Shown here: positions 26,504 through 34,182 of the stretch, piece by piece | How the letters are laid out: each line of letters begins with the position of its first letter | How positions within the stretch are numbered: position 1 is the stretch's first letter | DNA from: Ideonella sp. MAG2 | Lineage (GTDB): Bacteria; Pseudomonadota; Gammaproteobacteria; Burkholderiales; Burkholderiaceae_C | Assembly: GCA_004359425.1 (NCBI GenBank) | Contig: PTEU01000002.1 | Span: 622,736-686,735 of the forward strand | DNA: 64,000 bases | Direction of reading: 5' to 3' | Program-made: the position numbers and the translations under genes | Notes under the pieces: generated by a model | Databases searched by the model: none | The model's input: only the letters and a program-made list of their open reading frames with translations | What the model was told of the DNA's origin: nothing

Positions 26504-26519
26504 AGCGAAGGGCGTGCCA
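26504..26519 (-). promoter_or_regulatory. Sigma-54 promoter of the first pilin gene
   Basis: The minus strand reads TGGCACGCCCTTCGCT, matching the sigma-54 consensus TGGCACG-N4-TTGC in every fixed position but one (T to C). GG and GC are spaced by exactly 10 bases. Transcription should start near 26492, leaving a leader of about 60 nt. Activation by PilR or another enhancer-binding protein is expected from the family, not shown. Confidence 0.8.
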
Positions 26520-26609
26520 GCTTTTTGGGGCCTGTAGGCCGTGCTTTTTTTGGGCTTTGCGACCAGAATGGTCATGTTGGAGAGCCCAATCGTGTCAACA
26601 CGGGGGCGG

Positions 26610-26630
26610 AGCTGACGAAATTTGTCAGCT
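26610..26630. promoter_or_regulatory. Inverted repeat upstream of the sigma-54 promoter
   Basis: AGCTGAC (26610-26616) and GTCAGCT (26624-26630) form a perfect 7-bp inverted repeat with an AT-rich centre, about 90 bp upstream of the -24 element. The position suits an enhancer-binding protein such as PilR. It could equally be a hairpin at the end of the phosphodiesterase transcript (stop at 26667). Confidence 0.35.
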
Positions 26631-26666
26631 TCACGCCAGAACAGCGGCCTGGGCTGCCGCCGTGCG

Positions 26667-27446
26667 TCAGTCCGCCAAGGGGATGACCTGGCCCGCCACC
26701 AGCAGGTGCAGCGGCACGCCAGGCAGCAGGCGGGCCAGGTCTTGCTGGATGGCCTGCATCTCACCGGGTTTGACATGGGTCAGCATCAGTGTGACGCCCT
26801 CAGGGGCGTGGCGAAGCTCGGCGGCCAAGGACGAAGGGCAGTGGTGGCCAGCTTCTTGGGCCAAGAGGTGCTCGGCTTCAGGAAAGGCGATTTCAATCAC
26901 CAAATGGCTGACGCGGCGGCCTTGCAAGGCCTGCCAGAGCTTGGGGTTGGGGCCGGTGTCTCCGGTGTAGACCCAATCGCCCTGCGCGCCACGCAGCGCA
27001 AAGCCCACCGCAGGCACGCTGTGGGCGGCGGGCAGCACCTCGATGGCACGCCGCTGGCGGCCCAGGGCCAGCACCTGCCCCACAGCCAGCGGCACCAGCT
27101 CTAGCACGGGCTTGTCTTTGCTAGGGATGCGGGTGAAGTCTGGCCACAGTTGGTCGTTGAAGAGGTGCTTTTGCAAGACTGCCAGAGTCTCGGGCAGGGC
27201 ATGCACTTGGATGGGTGGGCGGCCTGGGCGGCGGCGCATCACGCTGTCGGCCAGCAGGGGAATGCCCAGCACGTGGTCGAGGTGAGAGTGGCTGACCAGA
27301 ATATGGTCAATACACGCCAACTCGGAGAGTTCAAGGTCGCCCACGCCCGTACCGGCATCGATGAGGATGTCGTCGTCCAGCAAAAAGGCTGTCGTACGGC
27401 ACCCCTTGGCAATGGAGCCCGAGCAGCCGAGAACGCGGATGCTCAC
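26667..27446 (-). CDS. Metallo-beta-lactamase-fold cyclic-nucleotide phosphodiesterase (class II type)
   Basis: The 259-residue protein belongs to the beta-lactamase fold group that includes class II 3',5'-cyclic-nucleotide phosphodiesterases. The metal ligands are in SHSHLDHVLGIPLLADS, with further ligands in VYTGDTGPNP and LMLTHVKPGE. The N-terminal VLGCSGSIAKGCRTTAFLLD is typical of the family. It overlaps the upstream cyclase gene by 4 bp, so an enzyme that makes a cyclic nucleotide and one that likely destroys it are translationally coupled. cAMP is the expected substrate given that partner. Confidence 0.82.
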   Translation of the reverse strand: MSIRVLGCSGSIAKGCRTTAFLLDDDILIDAGTGVGDLELSELACIDHILVSHSHLDHVLGIPLLADSVMRRRPGRPPIQVHALPETLAVLQKHLFNDQLWPDFTRIPSKDKPVLELVPLAVGQVLALGRQRRAIEVLPAAHSVPAVGFALRGAQGDWVYTGDTGPNPKLWQALQGRRVSHLVIEIAFPEAEHLLAQEAGHHCPSSLAAELRHAPEGVTLMLTHVKPGEMQAIQQDLARLLPGVPLHLLVAGQVIPLAD

Positions 27447-29770
27447 GCTGCTGGCCCTCCGTCGGGCGCGGGCCGACTGTCGCCCAGGGCCGATGACGGG
27501 GCCGCAGCGCGGTCCAGGTCATTTTGCAAACGGCGGGCGAGGCCTGCAAACAAGTCGGCAGATGAGCGTGAAAGACCTGCGCCTTCGGCCTGCTGCTGCG
27601 ATGTGGCGTGAGAGTTCAAAGCAAGTAATTCGTTGAGGCGGCCCAGATAGGCACGTGCCGATGCGTCATGGTGCAGGCGGGCCGCCGCCAGCGCAAGCTG
27701 CCAATTGCGCAGTTGATCCTGAGTTGCGGCATCCGCCAAACACGCGGACGGAAGGGGCGTGAAGATGTTCACAAATTGTTGCCGACCTTTCACTTTGGTT
27801 TGATCGACCTCCACCCAAGCAATGTCGGGCAGGTCCAAGCGTGCCGCGTGGCAGGTGGTGTCACTGACCAGCAGCCCCACGCCGGCATGGCGGGTTTGGC
27901 TCTCGAGGCGTGCCGCCAGGTTCACGGCGTCTCCTACAGCGGTGTAGGCACGCCGGGCGCTGGAGCCTAGGTCGCCCACGCAGACCACGCCGGTGGCCAC
28001 ACCAATGCCGTAGCCCACCTCGGGCAAGCCCCGGGCACGCAGGGCTTGGTTGAGCGGCACCGTGCCTTGGGCCAAGGCCATGGCGGCTCGCACGGCGCGT
28101 GCGGCGTGGTCGGCCTGGGGTTGCGGTGCCCCCCAAAACGCCATCACGGCGTCACCAATGAATTTGTCCAGCGTGCCACCATGGTCATGCACGATGGCCG
28201 TGGCGGTGGACAGGTACTGGTTGAGCAGGTCTCTCAAGGCCAGGGGGGGGAGGCTCTCAGCAATGCTGGTAAAGCCACGCAGGTCGCAAAACAGAATGGT
28301 GAGCTCGCGGTTTTCGGCTTCGAGCTTGTGCGCTTGCGGGTCGCGCGCCAGGGCGCGGGCGCGGTCTGGCGGCAGGTAGCTGCTGAACAAACGGACCAAG
28401 GAGCGACGCCCCTCCCACTCACGCACATAGCTGACACTGACCGCGCCAAAAAACAGGATGGCAGAGAGCACCAAGGCCGTGGCCACGGGCAAGACCAGGC
28501 CCGCCTGGGAATAGGCCAGGAGATTGCTTGCAACCAAGCTCACACCCAAGGCCGCCGCGCCCACCATGGCCCAACGCCCGGCCAAGCGGGTGGCCACCAG
28601 CGCGGCCAACAACATCGAGATGATGATGAGGGCGACCTCGTAGCCGGGTGCCCAGTCAGGGCGTTGGGGCAGGCGGCCATCAAGCATGCCCGCGAGCAAA
28701 TTGGCATGCACCTCAACCCCAGGCATGGCGGCGTTGACGGGTGTTGAGCGAAGGTCGGCCAGGCCTGGTGCCGAGCTGCCCACCAAGACCAACTTGCCTG
28801 CCAGCTCCGCCGCCGGGATGCGCCCGGCCAGCAGAGTGGCGGCAGGCACATAGCGAAACGCGCCGCCCACTTTGCCACCTCGGCCCCGGTAGGGCACGCG
28901 CAGGCCACCGCGTTCGTCCAGCGCCAGCAGGCGGGGCTCGCCGCCATCGGGCGGCGTGAGCTTGAGTGCTACCAAGTCGAGCAAACCTTCACGACCGGCC
29001 ACCGGTACCCACACGGGTTCAACGGCGGGCAGGCCAGCGGCCACGCGGGCCAGTGACAGTGCCAAAGAGGGCTGAACTTGCTGATCGACGCGGCCCACGG
29101 CTGGCACGGACCGCACCACACCATCGTCGTCCGGCCAGGCATTGAAGAAGCCCGCCGCCGGGGCCGCTGCCAGCAAGGTCGCCACGTTGGCCCCATAGCC
29201 ATTCCAAAGGGGTAGGCGCACCTGGGACGATGGCTTTGGCAGAGCAAACAGCGGTGGCGGCAAGGGCCCCACGCGCACGCCACCACGGTCGTTGCTGAGG
29301 TAGTAGCCCAAGACGATGGGGCGGCCCTGGAGCGATTTGGCGAAAACCGCGTCGTTGTCGGTGGTTTGACGCCAGCGGGGTAACTGTTGGGCCAGGGCGG
29401 GGTCCGATTGCGCCAATGCCTTGAGCAAGGGCCAAGCACCCAAATCTGGCTCGGCAAAGACAAAGTCAAAGCCGATGGCCGCCACTCTTTGGCGCTGGAT
29501 CAATTCGTCCACCAAGCGCGCGAAATGGGTACGAGGCCAGGGCCAGCGGCCCAACTCGGCCAAGCTGGCCTCATCCACATCGACGATCACGATGTCAGGG
29601 TGAGGCCCCGGCTGCAAATAGGCGTTTTGGCGCAGGTCGTCAAAAGCCAACTCCATGCGCTGTAAAGCGGCGATGGGTGACACCGCCGCATGCCAAGCCC
29701 CCAGGGCCACCAGCAGCACGCTGGCCACCCACAAACTACCGCGCGACACAAACCGGCGAAGGCGTCTCAC
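27443..29770 (-). CDS. CHASE2-domain class III adenylate cyclase
   Basis: A 775-residue membrane cyclase. A signal-anchor helix (about 12-28) leads to a periplasmic CHASE2 sensor (about 30-355). Three transmembrane helices follow (about 372-440) and then a cytoplasmic class III cyclase domain (about 485-665), marked by ILFCDLRGFTSIAESLPP, LDKFIGDAVMAFWGAP and RRAYTAVGDAVNLAARLES. The metal-binding Asp residues are present, and the Lys in LDKFIGD agrees with ATP as substrate. A helical C-terminal tail of about 110 residues follows. It is coupled to the phosphodiesterase downstream and close to an FHA gene upstream. The CHASE2 ligand is unknown. Confidence 0.9.
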   Translation of the reverse strand: MRRLRRFVSRGSLWVASVLLVALGAWHAAVSPIAALQRMELAFDDLRQNAYLQPGPHPDIVIVDVDEASLAELGRWPWPRTHFARLVDELIQRQRVAAIGFDFVFAEPDLGAWPLLKALAQSDPALAQQLPRWRQTTDNDAVFAKSLQGRPIVLGYYLSNDRGGVRVGPLPPPLFALPKPSSQVRLPLWNGYGANVATLLAAAPAAGFFNAWPDDDGVVRSVPAVGRVDQQVQPSLALSLARVAAGLPAVEPVWVPVAGREGLLDLVALKLTPPDGGEPRLLALDERGGLRVPYRGRGGKVGGAFRYVPAATLLAGRIPAAELAGKLVLVGSSAPGLADLRSTPVNAAMPGVEVHANLLAGMLDGRLPQRPDWAPGYEVALIIISMLLAALVATRLAGRWAMVGAAALGVSLVASNLLAYSQAGLVLPVATALVLSAILFFGAVSVSYVREWEGRRSLVRLFSSYLPPDRARALARDPQAHKLEAENRELTILFCDLRGFTSIAESLPPLALRDLLNQYLSTATAIVHDHGGTLDKFIGDAVMAFWGAPQPQADHAARAVRAAMALAQGTVPLNQALRARGLPEVGYGIGVATGVVCVGDLGSSARRAYTAVGDAVNLAARLESQTRHAGVGLLVSDTTCHAARLDLPDIAWVEVDQTKVKGRQQFVNIFTPLPSACLADAATQDQLRNWQLALAAARLHHDASARAYLGRLNELLALNSHATSQQQAEGAGLSRSSADLFAGLARRLQNDLDRAAAPSSALGDSRPAPDGGPAA

Positions 29771-29833
29771 ATCAAAAGCCGAGAGTGAGAGAGGTTCTTC
29801 TGCCGACGCCGCCGTTGAGGCGCGAGAGGACGA

Positions 29834-30469
29834 TCAGCCCTGGATGAATTGCATCTGGGTGCCAGCCAGTTCAATCACATCCCCATTCTTCAGAGGCATG
29901 ACATCGTCTGCCAGCCGCACGCCATTGACGCTGGGGCGCGAGTCTCCCTCGACGTGTGCCAAGACATAGCCTGTGGGGCGCTTGGCGATAGACGCCACTT
30001 GGGTGCCCGGTTTGCCAACGGTGGTGACCACTTTGGTCAACAACACTTCGCGGCCCGCCGCACCACCATTGAGCACCTTGATGGAGGCTGGCAGTTGCGT
30101 GACGGTGGGCGGCGGCACCACGGCCTGCGCGCCCCCAAAGGCCCCGGGGCGCAGCACCATGGTCTTTTCGTAGTCGGCCACTTCTTCGGATTGGTAACGA
30201 ATCCGATATTTGCCGATTTCAACGGTATCGTTGTGTGCCAACAACTGTTTTTTGATGGCCTTGCCGTTGATGTAGGTGCCATTGGTGCTGTTGAGGTCTT
30301 CGATATAGACCTCATTACCCACGGCCAAGAGCACTGCATGCTCGCCACTGACCGCCAAGTTATCGATGACGATGTCGTTGTAAGGGCGGCGGCCCAAGGT
30401 GGTGCGATCCTTGGTGATCTGCACCTCTTTAATGACGACGTTGTCGAGTGAAACGACCAGCTTGCCCAT
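29834..30469 (-). CDS. FHA-domain protein (one canonical, one degenerate FHA domain)
   Basis: FHA domains bind phosphothreonine. In this 211-residue protein the first domain (about 1-90) has all marks: TTLGRRPYNDIVIDN, then AVSGEHAVL and LNSTNGTYINGK. A second, degenerate copy (about 125-210) keeps the fold pattern (TTVGKPGTQVASI, SVNGV, LKNGDVIEL) but lacks the phosphate-binding Arg/Ser set. No membrane segment is seen. With a PP2C phosphatase and Ser/Thr kinase immediately upstream on the same strand, it is the likely phospho-reader of that switch, possibly linking it to the cyclase. Confidence 0.9.
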   Translation of the reverse strand: MGKLVVSLDNVVIKEVQITKDRTTLGRRPYNDIVIDNLAVSGEHAVLLAVGNEVYIEDLNSTNGTYINGKAIKKQLLAHNDTVEIGKYRIRYQSEEVADYEKTMVLRPGAFGGAQAVVPPPTVTQLPASIKVLNGGAAGREVLLTKVVTTVGKPGTQVASIAKRPTGYVLAHVEGDSRPSVNGVRLADDVMPLKNGDVIELAGTQMQFIQG

Positions 30470-30539
30470 GAAAATCCTCTTGTTGTTTAGTAGCCGATCT
30501 GTTCAGCGCCGCAGAGCAATGCGGGCCCCCTGCACCAGA

Positions 30540-31331
30540 TCAGCGACGGAACGGCCACCAGGCCCGCCCTGTTGCGGCGGTGCCTCCCTTGGCTCGAACC
30601 AAAATCACGGCGATATTATCCCGCCCTCCTGCGTCGTTGGCAGCCTGAACCAAAGCCCGCCCCATGGGTTCCAGTTCAGATTCTGCGCACATCACCGCCT
30701 CTATGCGGGCATCCGGCAACATGTCGGAGAGCCCGTCAGAGCACAGTAACAGCAGATCGCCTGCCTGTATATCGTGCTCGCGAACCTCCAGCAGGACATC
30801 TGGTTCCACCCCTACCGCACGGGTGACGAGGTTGCGGTGGACAGACTTGGCAGCGTCTTCAGGGGTGATTAACCCTGCGTCGAGTTGCTCTTGCAACAAA
30901 GAGTGGTCTCGGCTGAGTTGCTCCAGGCGGTCGCCCCGCAAGCGGTAGGCTCGCGAATCACCAATGTGGCCAATCCACAAGCGGTCGTTCACCACCATGG
31001 CCGCGACCAGGGTGGTCCCCATGCCGGCCCATTCAGGCTTGCTGTTGGCAGCCTCAAACACCTTGCGATTGGCTTCTTGAGCTCCGCGCATCAAGGCCTG
31101 GGCGGTGTCGGCGGCCAGCCGGGGAGCCCCGGGGTCGGCCAGCCACTGGGTCATGTGCTCGCGCATGGTGGTCGCCGCCATGTCGCTGGCCACTTCACCC
31201 GCTTGATAGCCACCCATGCCGTCGGCCAGAACCGCCAGGGCCAGGGCCTCGTCAACCTGGACAACGTCCTCGTTGTTGCTCCGCGCGCGGCCCGTGTCGA
31301 TCACGCTGAAGTAGTCGAGTTGCAAGGTCAC
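30540..31331 (-). CDS. PP2C-family protein serine/threonine phosphatase
   Basis: A 263-residue soluble Mn/Mg-dependent phosphatase. It has the family motifs SNNEDVVQVDEALALAVLAD with GMGGYQAGEVAS, then IGHIGDSRAYRLRGDRLEQL, LLCSDGLSDML and GGRDNIAVILVRA. Together they supply the four Asp residues that hold the two metals. It is expected to dephosphorylate the neighbouring kinase and its targets. It lies 30 bp downstream of the kinase gene and 70 bp upstream of the FHA gene, forming a kinase-phosphatase-reader trio. Confidence 0.93.
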   Translation of the reverse strand: MTLQLDYFSVIDTGRARSNNEDVVQVDEALALAVLADGMGGYQAGEVASDMAATTMREHMTQWLADPGAPRLAADTAQALMRGAQEANRKVFEAANSKPEWAGMGTTLVAAMVVNDRLWIGHIGDSRAYRLRGDRLEQLSRDHSLLQEQLDAGLITPEDAAKSVHRNLVTRAVGVEPDVLLEVREHDIQAGDLLLLCSDGLSDMLPDARIEAVMCAESELEPMGRALVQAANDAGGRDNIAVILVRAKGGTAATGRAWWPFRR

Positions 31332-31361
31332 GATGTGTCCGACGAGATTGGCTGCAAAGAA

Positions 31362-32318
31362 TTACACATTGTGCCTTGTCACAGCCGCATCGTCTGGAAG
31401 TGCCAGACCGCAGACCAGTGCCATCTTGCACAACTCCCGTGCCAGCTCGTCGCCATCGGTCGGGCGGTCTGAGGGCTGCTTGGCCAGTAGCGCTGCCATG
31501 AGCGACCCCAGGGGCTGAGGTAGGTCTGGTCGCAAGGTTTGCAGGGCCGGTGGCACCTGGTTGGCGATGTGGGTCAATAGGGTGCCAAGGTTGCTGGTCT
31601 CGAAAGGCAGCCGTCCCGTCAATGCCTCGAACAGAACCACTCCCAGGCTGTAGAGGTCCGATCGACCATCCAAGCTGGTGCCTGCCAATTGCTCCGGCGA
31701 CATATAGGCCGGTGATCCGACCATCACGCCGCTGCGGCTGCCTCCCGCGTGACTCATATGGGCGCATCCAAAGTCGCCGACTTTCACAATGCCGCTATGG
31801 GCCTGAACCAAAATATTGCCTGGTTTGACATCGCGGTGCACCACACCCATTCGATGGGCATAGGCCAAGGCCGCTGCAACTCGTGCTCCCAAGTTAAGGA
31901 TAGCCCCGGTTGACCAGCGTTCTCTTGAGCCCGCCAAGCTGCGTCCGAGGTCCTCAGCAGACACCCATTCCATGGCGATCCAGCCATGCGCTTCTTCACT
32001 GTTTTTGTCGTCAATGCCTGCGGAGAGGCAGCGAATGATGTCCGGGTGATTCAGAAGCGCAGCGGCAGTGGCCTCTCGCATGAAGCGATCTCGAGCCACC
32101 TCGCCGGGATTGAGTTTGACCACCTTGACGGCCACGGGAAATCCGGTGGTGGGCTCGGTGGCCAAAAAAACTTCCCCCTGCTCTCCTTGCGCGACTGAGC
32201 GAACCAAGGTGAAGCCACCCGCTCTTCGGAGTAGCTGCACGGGCCTTGTCGGCACCTCAGGCGCAACGGACAGGGTCGTTTTGAGGCGGGCCCATATCCC
32301 GGCTGATGCTGAGCTCAT
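31362..32318 (-). CDS. Hanks-type serine/threonine protein kinase
   Basis: A 318-residue soluble eukaryotic-like kinase. The catalytic Lys is in FPVAVKVVKLN, the catalytic loop is VVHRDVKPGNILV, the DFG motif reads VGDFGCAH, and the activation segment runs to GSPAYMSPEQLAG. No transmembrane segment or PASTA repeat follows, so it lacks its own external sensor. It is the first gene of the kinase-phosphatase-FHA set. The ATG at 32318 is preceded by GGAGGA. Targets are unknown; such trios in proteobacteria often act on type VI secretion or surface organelles, and pilin genes lie 5 kb away. Confidence 0.93.
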   Translation of the reverse strand: MSSASAGIWARLKTTLSVAPEVPTRPVQLLRRAGGFTLVRSVAQGEQGEVFLATEPTTGFPVAVKVVKLNPGEVARDRFMREATAAALLNHPDIIRCLSAGIDDKNSEEAHGWIAMEWVSAEDLGRSLAGSRERWSTGAILNLGARVAAALAYAHRMGVVHRDVKPGNILVQAHSGIVKVGDFGCAHMSHAGGSRSGVMVGSPAYMSPEQLAGTSLDGRSDLYSLGVVLFEALTGRLPFETSNLGTLLTHIANQVPPALQTLRPDLPQPLGSLMAALLAKQPSDRPTDGDELARELCKMALVCGLALPDDAAVTRHNV

Positions 32319-32407
32319 ATCGGTCCTCCCTGACTGAGATGGCTTGGCGGCACGTTATCACAGGCAGGTGGGCGGGCGCTGGTCAAGCCCCCCCCGCGAG
32401 TTCAAGC

Positions 32408-33100
32408 TCAGCCGGGGATGGGTTCGGTCGGCTTCTTGGCGCGCTGACCTGCCCAACGTCCTACCGCCAACACGCCAATCACTAAGGCGGCAGTGACAAT
32501 CCAGCCCAGCCAAGCACGATCATCAAATGCGCCATTTAAGAGTTGTTCGCCCACAATCATTTGCGCGGCGGTGTAGGCCAGAACGGCCGCACCCAACTGA
32601 ATGATGATCGGGAACCTGTCGACAAGCTTGAGCACCAAGCTGCTACCCCAGACCATGATGGGCACGCTGATCAGCAAGCCGACAACCACCAAGTCGAAGG
32701 CACCATGCGCCGCGCCAGCAACGCCCAGGACGTTGTCAACACCCATCAGCGCATCAGCGACCACGATGGTTTTCATGGCACCAAAGAAGGTATTTGCGCC
32801 GGTGTGACCGCCTCCGGCATCTTCACTCGGCTTGAGCAAGCCGTAGGCAATCCAGATCAGGCCCAGGCCACCCACGAGCATCAAGCCTGGTATCTTAAGC
32901 AACCAGACGACGGCCAGCGTCATGGCAGCACGCACCACCACTGCGCCGACCGTTCCCCACAAGATCGCTTTACGCTGCAGCTCGGCTGGGAGATTGCGAG
33001 CGGCAAGCGCGATGACAATGGCGTTGTCGCCGGCCAATACGAGGTCGATGAGAATGATGGCCAACAAGGCCGATACCCACTCGGGGGAGAACAGTGGCAT
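32408..33100 (-). CDS. TerC-family membrane transporter (riboswitch-controlled)
   Basis: A 230-residue integral membrane protein with seven or so helices and the TerC hallmarks DLVLAGDNAIVIALAARNL near the N-terminus and DALMGVDNVLGVAGAAHG in the middle; the Asp residues in the two AGDNA/GVDNV motifs are thought to bind metal. Related proteins export manganese. The ATG at 33100 is preferred, since the open frame above it runs into the leader. A yybP-ykoY riboswitch with a terminator precedes it, which points to Mn export regulated by Mn. A second TerC gene lies upstream. Confidence 0.92.
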   Translation of the reverse strand: MPLFSPEWVSALLAIILIDLVLAGDNAIVIALAARNLPAELQRKAILWGTVGAVVVRAAMTLAVVWLLKIPGLMLVGGLGLIWIAYGLLKPSEDAGGGHTGANTFFGAMKTIVVADALMGVDNVLGVAGAAHGAFDLVVVGLLISVPIMVWGSSLVLKLVDRFPIIIQLGAAVLAYTAAQMIVGEQLLNGAFDDRAWLGWIVTAALVIGVLAVGRWAGQRAKKPTEPIPG

Positions 33101-33158
33101 GGGAACTCCGAAGCAAAAGACCAACAAGTCCGCGCAACGAAAAGGCCACTCAAGCGTC

Positions 33159-33209
33159 AAAAAAATTGACCTTCGGGCACTTGTCGCTGAGCGCGAGTGC
33201 ACGAAGGTC
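33159..33209 (-). terminator. Riboswitch terminator hairpin before terC
   Basis: On the minus strand GACCTTCG-T-GCACT (33209-33196) pairs with AGTGC-C-CGAAGGTC (33181-33168), a 13-bp stem with one mismatch, followed by TTTTTTT (33165-33159). Its 5' arm includes the 3' strand of the aptamer (GCAAGACC), so folding of the aptamer and of the terminator should exclude each other. Confidence 0.85.
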
Positions 33210-33325
33210 TTGCTCGTCTCTCTGTCAAAAGAGACTTGGCAAACCGGAGACCCTCCCGGGTCACGTATTGACGATTTGCCAGCATTTCAGCCCTCGCGGG
33301 CTGAAGTGGGAGCTACTCCCCTTCA
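33195..33325 (-). promoter_or_regulatory. yybP-ykoY manganese riboswitch
   Basis: The minus strand carries GGGGAGTAGC at its 5' side (33321-33312) and ACGAGCAAGACC at its 3' side, with CGTCAATACG between: the signature stretches of the Mn2+-sensing yybP-ykoY aptamer. It precedes a TerC-family gene, a classical target, and overlaps an intrinsic terminator. Mn2+ binding should prevent terminator formation and switch the exporter on. It lies between the two tandem terC genes and starts directly after the stop of the upstream one. Confidence 0.88.
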
Positions 33326-33338
33326 CATCTCGATTTTA

Positions 33339-34028
33339 TCAGATCGCAGAAGTTTGGTGGCGAGCTTTGAGGAATCGCCCCAAGCCAACCACCAACAAAG
33401 CGCCAAATCCTGCCGCAGCCAACGCGGTGGCGTGCGGCACTGCGCCCCAATGTGCGAGGACAGCGGGATCGGTGACGATCATTTCACCAGCCAGCCAGCC
33501 TAGCAGACCGGCACCCAAGGTGATGATGATGGGGAAGCGCTCCATCACTTTGAGCAACAAGGTCGAGCCAAAAATGATCAAAGGAATACTGATGGCCAAA
33601 CCGACGATCAACAAGGTGTTGTCTCCCTTGGCGGCGGCGGCGACCGCCAACACGTTGTCCAAGCTCATGACCAAGTCAGCGACCAAGATCGTGCGAATGG
33701 CCGTCAACATGCTTGAGTTGCCTTCCTCAGCGCCAACGTCACCACCGTCATCGTCCTCCAAAAGCAGCGAGACGCCGATGTACACCAGGGCGACGCCACC
33801 GATGATCTTGAGATACGGCAGAGTCAGCAAGCGCACGGCCAGCAGCGTCAGGCCAATCCGCATCACGATGGCTGCGGCCGATCCAAAGAAGATGGCCTTC
33901 TTTTGCTGATGCGCCGGCAGTGAGCGTGCGGCCAGAGCGATCACCACGGCGTTGTCGCCCGATAAAAGGATGTTGGCCACGATGATGGAGCCCAAGGCGG
34001 TCCAGAAGGTGGGGGAGGCGATGTCCAT
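33339..34028 (-). CDS. TerC-family membrane transporter (second copy)
   Basis: A 229-residue TerC protein with NILLSGDNAVVIALAARSL and DLVMSLDNVLAVAAAAKG as the paired metal-site motifs, and an acidic stretch (LEDDDGGDVGAEEG, about residues 85-98) absent from its neighbour. It has no riboswitch of its own; its leader contains two hairpins and GGAG before the ATG at 34028. It lies between sucD and the riboswitch-controlled terC. The two proteins share fold and motifs but are clearly diverged, so they may differ in metal or in the proteins they load. Confidence 0.9.
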   Translation of the reverse strand: MDIASPTFWTALGSIIVANILLSGDNAVVIALAARSLPAHQQKKAIFFGSAAAIVMRIGLTLLAVRLLTLPYLKIIGGVALVYIGVSLLLEDDDGGDVGAEEGNSSMLTAIRTILVADLVMSLDNVLAVAAAAKGDNTLLIVGLAISIPLIIFGSTLLLKVMERFPIIITLGAGLLGWLAGEMIVTDPAVLAHWGAVPHATALAAAGFGALLVVGLGRFLKARHQTSAI

Positions 34029-34053
34029 GAGAACTCCGTCGGAAAATGCAAGA

Positions 34054-34077
34054 GGCCTGATGCGTTGGCATCAGGCC
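34054..34077 (-). terminator. Hairpin between sucD and the second terC gene
   Basis: GGCCTGATGC (34054-34063) and GCATCAGGCC (34068-34077) form a perfect 10-bp stem with a 4-nt loop, followed on the minus strand by TCTTGCATTTT. It is a plausible, somewhat weak terminator for sucCD. Confidence 0.55.
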
Positions 34078-34143
34078 CCAGATTCGGGTGGATGGTGCGT
34101 TGCCACACCACGCCGGGAGTTTAGAAGAGCGCCGCCTTCGAGA

Positions 34144-34163
34144 CGTGCGTACAACTACGCACG
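34144..34163 (-). terminator. Hairpin just after the sucD stop
   Basis: CGTGCGTA (34144-34151) pairs with TACGCACG (34156-34163), loop of 4, starting 19 bp past the sucD stop. There is no U-tract, so it may stabilise the sucCD message rather than end it. Confidence 0.4.
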
Positions 34164-34182
34164 CCCAAGGGCTGCACCTGTC

